Shown: one piece after another, positions 40,901 through 55,900 of the stretch
Layout: the number at the start of each line of letters is the position of its first letter
How positions within the stretch are numbered: the first letter of the stretch is position 1
Source: Pyrrhosoma nymphula
Lineage: Eukaryota > Arthropoda > Insecta > Odonata > Coenagrionidae
Assembly (NCBI GenBank): GCA_963573305.1
Contig: OY754335.1
Location: 18,019,501-18,083,500 of the forward strand
Direction: 5' to 3'
DNA length: 64,000 bases
Notes under the pieces: model-generated
The model's input: the letters and a program-made list of their open reading frames with translations, nothing else
Database searches by the model: none
What the model was told of the DNA's origin: nothing
Made by a program: the position numbers and the translations under genes

Positions 40901-43900
40901 AATTATTAATTGCCAATGTGAAACAAATTGCATCTCAGTTTTAATTCTCCGTTAAAGCTAAGCTATGAAATTGTTGTTTGAGGGAAAACATAAAGCTAGT
41001 TATGGGTTCTGAATTGGTAATGAAAGGGAACTGGTATTCGTAATTTGGTGAAAAAAGGATTCAGAGTGGAGATTTGGTGTTTGAGATTCGATAAAAAAAT
41101 GGTATTTTGGATTCGGATTCGAATAAGTTTGGATTTAACCCATCAACAATATCTTCACTTTTGTTCTACATGACAGTCAGTGGGCTAGCATATCATAGTC
41201 TCAAGATGTTGTGTTGAAATATTGTCCACTCACAAAATGGCCACCAGTTGCCATGAGCCTGCACCTAAGCCTTTTCACATGCACGGAAGCAATGCAAAAT
41301 CATGCTCGCTTTATAGTTGTGTGCACTGTATGCCCAATGGAATGAGGTCACATTTACCGTAATTGTCCGAATATAAGCCCCCCTTTTTTGACAAAATATC
41401 GGCCAAAAAAAGTGAGGGGGGGGCTATTTTCGGGCACTACGAAGTTTCATTATGCATATGCATCCAAAAAATTATAAGGTTATTGGGAAATAGTACGTAC
41501 AGTACGAAAATAGTACGACACCACGCTTTTACGTTCCCGGAATTTACGTTTTCCCGTGATTTACAACATTTTCTTCCAGTCCCAAAAAAATTTGTATTCT
41601 TCCAATATATTCCCTTCCCGGTATTTACACTTTCAAATCCCGCCATTTCAAATCCCGCCACGACATTAGAAGGCAAGAAACATGGCAGCTGGCGCACTTC
41701 ATTTGGCGACCCTGCGAGCGTGATTACTGTTAAATACGGATAAAATAAATGCCTAAACATGATGTATTAATGCTGATTTATTTGGTTTTCTAAAAAAAAA
41801 CATAATCATTCGTTTGATGGTAGCACATTACTTTGATAGCATTGCTGAAAAGTATTTATGCCGAATCTTGTATTGCTTGCGATCGGAATTGTTATCGAAT
41901 GGAACGTAGAATGGTACTAAAGAGCCGTGCTAGCTTTTTAAACAGTACCTGTAAAATGTAGGATGCCATAAATATATTTAATTAAATGTTATTTGGCGAA
42001 CTACCACTGTCATTGTGGCGAAAAGGTTAAAATTTATGTTAACTCATTTACTCATACTTCGCAGCAATCTTTTTCATATTTCTCGGAAATCGTGCACTAA
42101 TGCCGTTTATCTTGCGTTTTTAGTTACTTCACCTTTTATTGTATGTGCAATTACTTACGGCAGTCGTGAGCAAACGTATTTTAAAATGGCAAACAAGCGT
42201 TCGAGATAATCGTTATCATTCGAAGAAAAAAATCAACATTTTGCGAAGAGATTGACTCTAATACGGGCACTCGCGTGTCCCTGGCCGAAAAACTTGATAT
42301 ACCAAGTTCAACGTGGAACACAATGGTAAAAACCTGTAAATGTATAGAGAAAAGTGCTAAGGACTGCGGCCCTATTGGTAAAAGGCGAAAATACATTAAA
42401 TACTCCAAGGATGATGAACTTGAAGAAATATTGAAGACATGGGTTCAGTCTTCCAGGCAGGCAGTGGCGAATATATGCCCCCCCCCCCCCACCCCCCCCC
42501 CCCAGGCGATAAAGATGGCGGCTGACGCACATAGCGCATATCAATTGGCGACCCAGTAAACGTGATTAATGTTAAATACGGATAAAATACATGATGATGA
42601 ACTTGAAGAAATAATAAAGACATTGCAGGTTATAACCACTGAACGAATAACATGGGTGCCAAGACTAGCGTGAGATGCATCGTCATCATCCCAATGAAAA
42701 TATCACGGAAAATATAAAACATTTGTCGAATGCCCACATCTTAGAAAAAAATGGAAACTGGACTCTATGTACAAACCAACAAAGAGAATTCTTTCACATT
42801 TGTTGATTGTTGACGTGCTTGAGGCAATAAAATTAGGATCGGGTACCATTATGCTTGTTTCCGAGGCGTTTACCACATTTACTTCAAAATTGTTGTCTGC
42901 TCCAATCGTTGTCTGCTCCATATAAGTAATAAATATGAATCCAGTGGAGAGAAGGGGGTCTACGATACAGCAATGAAAGACCCACCAGTGTAGAGGCCAC
43001 AATGCAAATTTTAAAATTGCTGTAGCAAAATATGCCAGAGACAATGGAAACCATTCAGCGGCTGAAAAATACGGTGCGGACAGAAAAAGTGTCAGACTTT
43101 GGCAAACACAGCTTCCTCTACTTCTCAAAACTTGTGCATTTCGTGGTCCAACTACCAGTAGACACACGGAATTGGAAGAGCATGTTGTCAGATTTGTACG
43201 TGAAAATAGAAGGAATGGTTTTGCTGTGACAAGTCATATGATCTGTACAGAAGCTAGAAAGATTGCAAGTGAAATGGCGATACCGAGGGCAGATTTCCAA
43301 GCGAGTTCTGGGTGGTTACGGAGGATGATGAAGAAGAATGGGTTTTCCTCGCGAAGACGAACAACAGTTGCCCAGGGTCTACCACAATTCTACGAAAAGA
43401 AGATGCTAAGTTACCAGTGTTTCATTATTCACATACGACAGAGGCAACGATACCTGTTGGGGCAAATGGGCAATGCTGACCAGACACCAATCTATTTTAA
43501 CATGCCCAGTTCTACTACTGTGGAAGAGAGGGGTTCCAAATCAGCATCTATTAAAACAACGGGAAATGAAAAGGCAAGAATTACGTGCATACTGGGCATC
43601 ACAGCTGATAGAAGTAAGCTATCACCTTACGTGATATTTAGGAGAAAGACTCAGCCAAAAGATAAGTTTCCTCCTGGGATTCATGTACGAGTTCAAGAGA
43701 AAGGGTGGATGACCGAAGAGTTAGTGAGAGACTGGGTGAAAGTGGTTTGGCAGAGAAGACCAGGAGCTCTCTCCTCAACATGCCATCTATGCTTGTGCTA
43801 GATTCCTTTAAGGGACATCTTACTGAGGATGTAAAAAAGGATATCAGGGCAGGAAATTCAGACATGGTTGTAATCCCTGGAGGAATGACAAGCCTGCTTC

Positions 43901-46900
43901 AGCCACTCGATGTGTCGATAAACAAACCCTTTAAGGACAGGTTGAAGGCAACTGCTGAGTGGATGCTGCAAGAGGAAAAGGAATAAACTCCATCAGGAAA
44001 AATAAAGAAACCTTCTCCTGCCCTCATCACTCAATGCTAAACTTCTGGAATAGCATTCCTGAAAAAATTGTGATAAAGAGTTTTTAAAAAATGTTGTATA
44101 TCTAATGAATTTGATGGAACAGAGGATGATATTGTTTGAATGGACTCTGATGATGAGGATGATCAAGACTGGTCTCCTTGTGGTCAAGAAGAAAGTGATG
44201 TGTCAGATGATAGGGAATCAGAAGATAATGAATCAGAGACATAGAACAGAAGATAGAAAAATGTGCATTTTATTATATTTATTAGTCTGAAGTTGTATTT
44301 CGAAGGAAGATACTAATGTGTTTCTCAGAAAAGAATGTACGCCAAAAGTGTGTAATGAAGGTTCAGAATCATTAAAAGATTGTAAAAGTTTAAGTTGGTT
44401 AAGTATTTCATTCTCTTGCCTAGATATTTAAAAAATTCAAGTTAAACTACTAAGTACCTAATTTAGGTAAGGACTTATTCCATTTTTGACCTAAAAAGTG
44501 TATTTTACTTGCAAAGGAATATGTTAATAGTAGATGTTAATTTTTTCCAAAAGTGAGGCTTGAAAGTTAGGGGGGGGCTTATATTCGCACGGGGGCTATA
44601 TTCGGACAAATACGGTATATCTATTGTGATATTAGTTAAAACGTTATATGTAGTGTCTGAGTGGATCACCCTGTAGATGTTACATTGCCATTCCTATTGT
44701 GTTACCCCATTGTCAATTTGATTTTAAGATGTATCCCTGTCTACAAAACATTTTCTTGACATATTCTAGTTGTAAAATAAGCAATCAAACGTGATGGATA
44801 CCAAAAATAAGTACCAAAAATCTTGCATATCGGAAACCTTAAGAATAATATTATATTTCTGCAGAGTGGTGATTATGTGATGTCACATAATCTGACAGTG
44901 GGATTATCCAATAAGGGATGATTGATGGTCTGTCCTCCAAATACAGTGAACTCCCGATTATCCGTGCGCGGATTATCCGTGTTGCGGATTATCCGTGCGT
45001 GATTTTTTACTCTTCGTCGATATTTTCTGCGGTCAATACAAAAAAATTCAATCCAAACACACATTTGGATTTTAGCAATCCAATTCATGCAAGACATACT
45101 TAAGGCCATTTCTTTCCCCTTAAATCCACCTTATAAACCGTAATTGTTTTCCTTACATGCTCACAATGAACATGTTATGTTTACCTCATTGTTCACTGTC
45201 AGTATCTTTCCAACTTTTGAGCCGTGAATACGCACTCTCCGGAGCTTTCTCGCTGGTATATTTGTGATAATTAATGGTTTCGTCCACGATAAACTTCATG
45301 ACATCCACTGAAAAAAACCAAACGGAGAAAATCTAGTATCGCAGAATCTTCGCTAGCACACGCCTTGCATCTAGAATCTTGGGGATTGCATCCATTAATT
45401 CCCAGATTCAGAGCCATATCCGCCTGATTTCTGGGAATTTATTCTTTGAATGTGGCGGTAAGTCTTGAAGATACAGGTCTTCAGGGTTTTACTCCGCGTT
45501 GATCCATCATCTTCGGACGAGTTTCGCTGGCATTGCAGTCGTAAAGTGGTCAACTCAACACCGAATTTCGACTGCAACACCAGCGAAACATTTCGTCCAA
45601 AGATGGACCAACGCGGAGTAAAACCCAGAAGACCTGTATCTTCACATCCATGAACCCGCGGAAGTCTACACAAGGCAGTAAATCGTCTTCATCTCACAAT
45701 GAGCTATCTTCAGATTCAGAAGGTGAACTTGGAAATTATTTTTCTGTAGCAGAGGCTCCCGCCCGTCGCAGATGGTTTAGTAGATTCAGCTCTAGAAGCA
45801 TCTTCCTCTCCCTCCTCAGAGTAACCTTAGGAAAAATTGCCTAAAAATTCATCCCCATGCTCATTTTATTCCAAAATTACTTAAACATCTTCCGTTGGAA
45901 TGCTCTTCTTAAAAAATATATTTGTTCTCCATGTATATTTTCGCGTAGAATCAATGAATGTCTCAAAAGAGATGGTGGAGAATAAGCCAACGATAATCCA
46001 AGCGCAAAATAAAGCCTAAGTTACAAGGATGCTGCAAGACAGCCAAAACAAAGCACTAGTCAATGTAAAAATAATCAGTCCCAAAATGCCGAGAGAAATT
46101 TCCAAGATGACACGCAGGACTATAAACAAGCAAAACACTGTTGAGGTTGGCTCGGGTAATCCAAAGAACGCCCTGCCACCAATCAAACGCAGAGGTGGGT
46201 AAAAAGTCCAGAGATAAATGACCAAACAAAGCAGGGGTCAATATCAGAAGAGAAATCTAGGAGTCCAGAGAGATTATCAATAAATGCACAGTGGAATTAT
46301 TTCCGAAGGCAAAGTCCAAACAGTACGCGATGGGTCAAAAAATGAGCAAGAGGAAACTAAGAAAATCAAACTCAAAAGGCTAGCCCAGTTGAAGAAAATC
46401 ATCGAGTAGAAGGACGCATCGAGAAAAAATAACGGTAAAGAAATCTGTACAGGCAATAAATCTAGCAGCTATGGGTAATACGATGCTCCAGAAGCACTAT
46501 CGGGATGCTAAGGGATAACCATGGACCCTCATCAACTCCCAAGGCCAACGTGCCTGGGAGAGGGAAATCCTCAAGCTCACAAGCTGTCAGCAGGAAAAAG
46601 ATAACAGACAAAAGAAAGGCCAGAAATATGAGCGAGCGCCCTGTGACGGTCAAGATAACTTCTAAGAATCATGTAGAACCAACAAGAGTTCGTCAGAGCA
46701 ATTGGTGACATAACAAGCCTCTCAAAACAGTGCAGCGAAGAAGTTTTTACCCCCGAATGTCACTTCCATACTTCAGCCAATTGATCACGGCGTCATCGTG
46801 TCAATGAAAAGGAATTCACGTGTTTGTATTTTCAGGACGCTAGCCAATGAAGATGACAATTTATTGAAATTTTGGAAGAGAATGGCAATATTGGATGCAA

Positions 46901-49900
46901 TGAACAGTGTGTCACAGGCTTGGTCCTCAGTGAAACCTGTTACACTAGTTCGTTCTTGGCGGAAACTTTTGTTTTACCTCGAAGGTGATTTTTGGGGATT
47001 TTCAGAAACTGAAGTGCACGACTCCGAGTTGGGGGGTTTAGTGAAAACAATGAAAGGATTCGAAAATGTTGATGCGGAGAACTGAAAAAAATGGCTAAAG
47101 AGAGACGAAAGAGTCCCGGGCTTCCAGCATGCTACTGATAGCGATGTAATTTACTCCGCGATCGGACAAGGGGAAGAGGAAAGGAGTGGGGAGAGTTGAA
47201 GTAGCAGGGATAAATAAGAGGGGAGCATCGAATGCATGAGTCACACCCAGGCGCTCAACTTCGTAGATGGTTTGCTGTAGTATACGGAGCATCTAGCGGA
47301 TCAGGCTGGACGACTGGTAGCCGTTCTGGTGTTTTCTTATTTATAGAATTCACCGCAGCATACGCAAGTGATCAAAGGTTGTTTCGCGTTCCGTTTCTAC
47401 CCCTTAGCCTAATCATGACTCTGGGGCCGGAATTTTCCCATTCCCTTACCCTTTTCACCCATCCTTTTTTTCCTTCCTTTTCCCCGCAGCCCTTCCATTC
47501 TCCGGCCATGAGCTCACGCTCGAATGCTGGGGGGAGGGTGGTGCCCTTGCATGGAAGACCCACTTATACACTGTAGTATACGGAGCAGTGGGAATACGAC
47601 TACAATGGCATTATCGCTGCTAAAAAGATACGCGGTCGGCATAAGAAATCTCGCAATGAGTCCATGAAACAATCTAAAATAACGGACTATGTGCGAAAAT
47701 GATAGTACATCGTTTTTTACATATATTATGAAAAATATAAGAAATAAAAGTGAAAGTTCGGATTATCCGTGTTTTCTGATAATCCGTGCGTCCTCTCCCC
47801 ATCATTAGCCCGGATAATCGGGAGTACTCTGTTGTAGCACTACCCAGCCGGCACAAGGTGGCACATATCCCTAATGGCACGGATAACCCCTTCGCCGTTA
47901 GGGATAAGTCCTCCTGATTAGAGAGAGTCTCTCCCTAAACTGTAGGAGAGATCAGGCAGGGATCGTGAAGAAATCATGAAGAAATGAGAGCTGGATGACC
48001 GCATAGATTGGGAGGAATAGGAGAGAGGGGAAATCAGGGAGTGATCGTGGGGAATCTATCCCAAACTCCCTTCCTTTGATTGGCTCTGGTTAGCCAGTGA
48101 GGGCCAAGGGATTCAAAAGAACAATTGCTGCACCGCAAACGACAATACACGGAACTACGTGACGTGGGTTGGTCATCAGTGCCATCTACTGGTAGTTCTA
48201 GGAACCTACTTCATATTCTACTGCTAGCGATATAATTATGCAGTTATTTTATTTTAACCAGTCATTACGTTGGCACTTTCATGATCTGCTACCAGCCACA
48301 TCCAACTATGATGCTGAAGGGCTTCCACCCACCAATTTCCTCTTTCAAACAGCATCCAGCATTACCTAAACTGAAATCAGAGAATACCCAGAAAAAGGAT
48401 AAAAAAGCGCATTTGCACGACCATCGAAAATATAAATAAAACATCCATAGGGAAGGATATCAAAGAATAAACCAACCACCGGGAATAACATTTTTTCATA
48501 AATTAGTTAATTGAAATAAGATTCACTAAAAACAATGAAAGTAGCAGTGTAATAAACAATTCAGCAATTGTACTCCATCAACAATGATTAATCAAGCGTA
48601 ATGGCTTCCATGATGCCCTCGAGTGGTTTAAAATGGTCTGGAAAATACAAACAAGCAATAAATTCATAACCTTCCATTGCTCTGATATTTAAAAAAATAC
48701 TTAGTACACTATTCAAATTTAAGTACGAAGGAGGATTCTTTATCATACAATCTGGACATTATAATGGCGGATCATGTAAACTTTGACTGGGTTCACTTAG
48801 CACAGGAAATCCATGCATACTCTCGAACAGATGCATACTCTTGAAAGGATTGTTTCAGCGTGGCATCATCGTAAGCAGTTACGTAAATATAATGTAAACC
48901 TTTACCGTAAGCACCTTAATATATCACTGGAGAGATAATTCTTCACCCAAAAATATGGTGCCTATGCCGTTCAATAATGTTTGACACAAATTCCATCTCG
49001 ACACAATGCCATAACTTCCATGCATTAACAAGCATGTATAAATATGTAAATACCATGCTCATAATACAAATTGGAAACCTTTTCGAAATCAATTATGAGA
49101 ATGTTTTAATCTGTCACAGCCAAGACATGTGGTGAATAAATTGTCTTCGTTGAAAATAATGGAAAATCAGAATTTCTTTATTTATAATAAGTAAATTTTA
49201 AATTTACCTTAAATCCCATGCACTAAGCCGGAAAATGGTGCAGTTTTCTGTAGTTCCTCCCTAATTGCAGGAAAGCTGAGTTAACGAACGGGCAATGTCC
49301 TTAAACCCTCTGTCCACATTCGTTCAATCTTTGAACTCGGCGCATCATGGTGGGGAAGACTACTAAAGTCACATACGTTGATCACTCTCAAGGGAGCGTA
49401 AATAATTATGCTGCTGCCCAAACAACATTACGAAAACTTATTTATTTATTTTTCGTTGGTAAATATATTGGTTGGTAATATATTTATATGTGTAATAAAG
49501 TTCCATCTGAGATAATGTTAACTTGATCGGGACTTTGGGAGAGAACGTGGAAAGCAATGGGCATTCTCTCCCTAAAAGTAATAATGAATAAACAGTGAAG
49601 AAACTCTCCATGATTTCTCCCTAAGTGCGGAAGAAGTCGCTATATTGATACAGATATTTTTTAGCGGTCACATCATTTCAAAACAATTGCCTGGAAATTT
49701 TTGTCTTAATTTTTAAGTGATAAAAATAAAATATGCTTTTTAATCAATATATTTCCATCCGAAAGACTTTTATGTTGTGTCACCTAATGGGAGGATTTAG
49801 GGATAGAGTTGGGAGGAGAGCACTTATCCCTCATCTCTCCTTGATTTCTTCCGAAGAACATATCCCTTGTGCTGGCTGAGTACCCTCTTGTCTTCTTTCT

Positions 49901-52900
49901 ACTTCCCTTCTTCCCCATTAGAGGTATCTGATCTGATTGGGTTTCCCCCTCCATTACAATGGATAATTGGCACTCAACTGTTTTAGTTAACAAAGACATC
50001 GATCTTAATTGTGTACTTACTCTACTATTACTTAAATAAACTAATTCATTGCTTCTCTGTCTAATGAATGCTTTAAATTTTCCACAGTTCACTGTCATTT
50101 ATACTCTTATAAGTATATACATTATTGCATTTGAATGCCTTCTTATTTTGACGTATCTTTTCTTTCCAGAATGGTAAATTTGCAGTGGTTGGCTCTTATG
50201 ATGGGCGATGCATTTTCTACACTACTGAACAGCTGAGATATCACACACAAATTCATGTGCGTTCCACTAGAGGGAAAAATTCCAAGGGACGGAAAATCAG
50301 TGGAATAGAACCAATGCCTGGAGAAGATAAGGTTGGCATTTTGTTTAAGTTTTAATTTGTATTTTAAGTGAAAACCCTCTATTCAAAGATAGCCTTTTTC
50401 TGTTCTTCCATTTTTATTATTCAAGATTGATTGGATTTACATCTGGTGTAGCCATTATAACTGATGGATATGCATCCTTTTTCAGATTTTAGTTACATCC
50501 AATGATAGTCGAATTCGTTTGTATGACCTCAGAGACTTAAACCTGTCATGCAAATACAAGGGTTATGTGAATGTCAGCAGCCAAATTAAAGCCAGTTTTA
50601 GGTGAGTACCTGTTTGATTGATTCTTTCCCTGGAAATCTCAAGTATTTCAAAATCCTTATAGTAATGTAAAAATGATTCTATGGTTCTGAAAATAATTTT
50701 GATCATGTTGAACATCATTGTATCATACAGTAGATATAAGTATTCACATGTATACAAAGCAGACTCAGCCAATTTTAAAAACCAGTACCTAATGATTTAA
50801 GAGATGAAAGTTATTTCTTTTTGAACAACTTGTATCTTTCCAAAAAACTGGATTTGCTTGAATACAAGGCTGGCATTGCTTACCCGGCTTAGGCTTATCC
50901 ACCATACTTCTCTTTATATTAACTGCCACCTTGAAACATCTTAGGCATGGTGTTCTGTTTTGATTCATCGACATGTGAAGTTGCGATATTGAATAAGAGA
51001 AAAGAAGAATTCTATTTCATAAAATTGAAAGAGGTTATCGTAATTCCGTTGAACTGGCAAATATATGTTGCAGCTTACAGATAATTTCATCACAAAATCA
51101 TAAAAATTAACAGAGCTGCTACATGCCTGGAATACCTGTTGATCGAGAAGATTTCAAAATTTTATTTATTGAAAACTACAAAAGATAGAAACACAATTTA
51201 TATGTTCCTGGATAGAGAAAGGGTCAAAGATTTATGCACTTAAAATGAGCACAATGTGTTACATGACAAATGTGAAAATAGTTGGTCAATTCTTGCTGCA
51301 CACTGGTCAGCTGGTCCCTAGTTACTGAGTCCTCAGCCTGAACAATTTGATGTTGCAGGTCTTGAAGAGTGGAAGGCAAAGGTGGGACAAACACAATATA
51401 TTTTATGTATGGGGGGAAGAGGAAAAGGAGGGGAAATTGATGTGTACAAATGAGCTGAGAATGTGTATACACTTCAAATAGCTAGATTCAAGTTGATTCT
51501 AATGTATGGAGTTTAATTAACATTCTTCCTCTCCCCCCACCCCCAGAATCTGTTGGGGACAGGGAGGCATGTAGCAGCTGTTAAAAGGAGAATCGTGAGA
51601 AGAGGCATGGGGGGGGGGGGGGGGAGGAGTGGGAAAGCAGGTGGTGAATAAATTACTATTTTTCCAAATATTATGGGGAGTTGTGCATTTTGTAGTATAA
51701 AAGGTGGGGTAAAAGTTGTATCGGAAGTAGTAAATAATACCAGTGGAAGCACAGGTGGTAGAAGTATAGATCAGGAGAGATTTGGCAAGATGTGAGAGGG
51801 ATGTGGGAATTATATAATATTAATAGACATATGTAGCAAATAATATTCCAGTTGAACATAGAGGACTCACACGATGTTCATTCCTCGAAAAATGGTATAT
51901 GCTTTCCCTTTCTAGAAATACCAGATGTCGAAGGCACAGGTTCATCTGACATCTAAAGATGAGATATTTTAAAATCATTAAGGTTTATACAAGAAATAAT
52001 ATAAGTAGAGGTGTGCGGGCAGCACTTTTTCATTTCGGGTCGGGTTCGGCTTCGGGTAGTGAAATATCTGTGGGCATCGGGTAATTTTCGGGTTCAGGTA
52101 GTAGAGGTATTCACATTCATGGGTGCTGGATTATTAAGGAAAACAGATGTTTCGATGGCAAGACAATAATTACAGTAAATGTTTGCCTTGTAAAGACCTG
52201 AGAGTGGGAACATCATTGTTTTTGCACAAAGTAGTGCAACCCAAAAGGTTTCAAAGCAAAATTACACCCAGTAGCTTGTGCTTTTTCACAATAAAATATA
52301 ACTAGGATCGGCAGGTTAGCTGGGACACACCTGTGAACAAGATAATGTGATATTTAGCTCTTGTGGATTTATAAAGCAAATCCTTACTTTAATATTTTTT
52401 AGTTCCACCACTTTAGATCAGTAAGTTAATCAAATGTTTTATTGTAAGCTTGCCATTGAAATAAATGATCATTTGGAATTTAATATTGTCAATTTTCATG
52501 AAGGAAGAAGAAACATATTTATAACAAATATTAATAGGCTTAGAAATGCTTATGAACATAATTTCAAATGAGACATGAAAGCCATATTGAAAGCAATATT
52601 ATAAGTTTTCAGTACTGTATTGCAGTAATTGCACGTTGCGTGCAAATTCGGCAATTGCACAAAGTGCAGCCAGATAGCTACCCTACTATTCCGCGATGGC
52701 GGATTTCCACGTGACCGCGATTCGTCATTGCCGCCTGTCAAATGGCCGTCAAAATCGCTATCCCCACCTCCTAACCCTAGGCCTGCTTGTATCATTCTCA
52801 CACGTCACGAAAATAGAGATGAAATTTTCAAAAAATAAAATTGGTAAATATCACTTAAAGAAAGCAAGTGGATTCACTGACTAGGCCTACCAGAATATCG

Positions 52901-55900
52901 ACAGTTGATAATCTATTTTTTCTAATCGATAAATCGATTGATGTTTCATTCTGGGTGCTTTCGATTTTCGGCGATAGACCATGATTGCCACGCCGTGGTG
53001 CATCGATTAGGCTGAATCACCGGCTATTGGTGGCTCTCTGTTCCGAGGTGAGCCAGCGATCGTCAGCACCTGCGTCTGATAGTCGGCTATCGCGGTACTC
53101 AAATGAAAAGCACTGATAGTGTTTTCAATGCTTAGAAACTTCGGCTTTGTAAGTGCCGCGATCTAGTAGTGCCCCCTTTACTCATCAAACCAACTAACCT
53201 AACGACCTTCGTCCTTACCGTTGTAGGCGCTAAAAACCGTGTGAATGTGCGTAGGTTAACAATGGACAAGTAGTTTCTGATGCTACCACTTAACAGTTGT
53301 CAGCGCTCGTGTAGATGGTGGAATTCGGTATAGATGAAGTTCGATAATCAAATAAGGCAATCAAAATGTATTATTGGTGAAGTATTATTTTCGTAAATAA
53401 GCAAAAATGAGTGTAATGTGATTTTAAATTCCTATAAAAAGTGTTAAAATGTCTATATTCATCAAAGTAGCACCATATGTTTCACTATTTTGAATGATAT
53501 TTTTTGTTATCGTCCTTAATCATTTCCGGTTTCCGCTCGCGACACCGGCGCCTGACCACTGTTTAGTAGCAACGTTAAGAACTACTACTCTATCGGTAAC
53601 CAACGCGTGTTCACACAGTGGTTAGCGCCTACAACAGTATGAACCACAGTCACTACGTTAGTAGTGTAAATGCGCGTAAGGTTGTTACGTTGGTACGTAC
53701 ATTAGTTGTCTGTACGGGTGCATAGCCAATTTCAAATCGGAATTTTTCAGGAGACGATCGAGTGTTCGGATCGGACTCTAAACACCCAACCTGACCCAAA
53801 ATTTTGGGTACCCGCACACCCCTAAATATAAGCATATGAATGAATATGTATTAATAGTTATAGGACTTTCAAAGTTACAAGATACTTGCCATGAAATATT
53901 CTAGCGAAATATTAGCGTACAATACACCCAGTTAAATTTCACCCTGTTAGGATTCTGGAAGAACACTTATCATGTAGGATTCTGGAGGTAAATATTTAAA
54001 TAGAATACCTGAAAGTGACAAAACATTATAAAAAAAACATTTAAGGATTGCAAAGGGCAAAGAAAGACATGAAAGGCTACAAGGATGTAAAAAATTTCCT
54101 GGAAATAAAAAAATTCAACTGGTATCTTGAAGTGCTGTACCAAAAACAAAAAAACTGAAAAAAAACTAGAAACAATTCTAAAGAATGCTTCCAACCCCCC
54201 CTCCCCCCACCCACTAAACGATCCACACTCACCAGAAGCTAGGTTCTATCTGGTGGCGGATAGGTGTGAGGAAGCACCATAGGGGACAATGGGAGTCTAC
54301 CATTTTACCATTACGACGCTTGACTCACCATGTGAGCTATCTGCCCTGGAAAGCATACTTCCATGACTCACATGTGTGAGCCATCTGCATTGAAAGGGTT
54401 AACGGATATGTTCACCTAGAAAAGTGAACTTTTTGACCTGAAACAACAGGAAATGTTCTGGAATTCCATATTCTCCTCTCTGTAGATTCCCAGAAAAAGG
54501 AAAAGGGGCTGTAATACAAAATTAATGGTTCATGTTATGGCCAACCATAAGAAGGAAAGGGCTTTTGAAAAAGTCATTGTGAAGGAAAGTTGGTGATGGT
54601 TGATGAGGTGTTTTCTCTTAGAATTAATGTTTGAACCCGATCTTGCTGTTGCTACAAATAATAATGATACCATCCAGGATGCTTATTTGCTCTTCTTGGT
54701 CTGCCCTAACCCTTCCAGAAAGGTAATGTAGCACACGTCATGTTAATGTTTCCTCAAACCATTTACATTAATGATTGATTATTTCTCTTGATTTTAATTT
54801 TTAACTGAATGATTAGTTCTAGCTTCATACCTTCATTAAAAGGAATGAGGCTATGAATGCTTTGACTTACTTCCATCTGTTGCAGGTCAATATTTCATAT
54901 TTGTATTCTAGCATTGAAAATAATTTTTTTCCCTCTTTAGTCATGATGGCAAATATATTGTAAGTGGATCTGAAAACCAGTGTATATATGTTTGGAAGAC
55001 TCACCATGAATATGCCAAATTTTCATCAGTAAGAAGAGATAGAAATGACTTTTGGGAGGGAATCAAAGGTAAGAAATTCCTTAAAAATGATTATTGTACT
55101 ATTATTTATTTTATTATTTGTTTAGTCTATATTTAGTCTATTAATTTTGTCTTTAAAAATCTCAAAGTCCAAAACTTTCTTAAAGCTTGCTTTTTACAAC
55201 TGTAGAAATCTCAGGAATCTATTAAAGAACCACATCAATAAAAGGGACCCCAGGATCTTTCTGGAATTTACAGTTGTTGTGATTGTAACACCATTTATGT
55301 CAGCCAAAGGCAAATTTATGTCTGGTCATAACTTCAAAGCATGAAATAATGAACATATTCAACTGTTCATGCAATCACAGCCAGAGAAATCTCATTTTAC
55401 ATAATACCTTAATGATACAGAGAGCTGGAGTGATTTCAATTCCATACCTCTCCGCAAAGAACGTAATGGCATGAAAATGGGTGCCTTGGAACAATAAGAA
55501 ATTCACCTTAAGGTACTTTCAACTTAGCTGACAAAAACCTCTTCCTCTCAAAAATCCTGGAAGTCCCACTGTGTTTTCGCCCCCCTCCCTCCCCCATTCC
55601 TTTCATACCCCAAGACTAAACTTGGCCACCACTTGAGGTGAATCTCCACCACACAGCACCACTTTCCATCCCTCAATGTGACTTTCCTACCCTCCTCTCG
55701 TGTTCCTTATCTCACATCATACCCCCTGCCCATGAGTTCCCAGAGGTTAAACATTTTTATCGTACCTAATGATGCCCTAATGGGTGAAACCAGTGTTCTG
55801 TGTGAAAAAACTGTTGTGGAGTTTTACAAAGATAATTTTTACTCTCAATATGAGAGAGTTATACTAAGTAACACAAAATAGCATTCATTTTATTTCATAT

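Larger units (their letters stand above)
41357..44615 (+). mobile_element. pogo-type transposon, rearranged inside
   Basis: 3259 bp between TA (41355-41356, 44616-44617). Ends CCGTAATTGTCCGAATATAA and, from the right, CCGTATTTGTCCGAATATAG, with G/C-rich runs just inside. Two different transposase parts lie within: a psq/CENP-B-like N-terminus at about 42190-42460 and a long DDE transposase at 42990-43986. A second copy of the 5' leader sits between them (42500-42595 resembles 41680-41755). It therefore looks like a composite of at least two related copies. Confidence 0.8.
44944..47831 (+). mobile_element. Tigger/jerky-type transposon, decayed, with nested insertions
   Basis: 2888 bp. Left end after TA: CAGTGAACTCCCGATTATCC, followed by two more GATTATCCGTG repeats; right end CGGATAATCGGGAGTACTCTG. 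Only the C-terminal third of the transposase is left (next entry). The 5' part holds a foldback (45467-45643) and a segment of about 1 kb (45650-46735) that I cannot assign; it has gag-like, Lys/Gln/Ser-rich broken frames on the + strand. Confidence 0.8.

Noticed and set aside
41363..41743. 126-codon frame as a gene
   Set aside because: It overlaps the pogo element end and its leader; it reads through the terminal repeat and resembles nothing.
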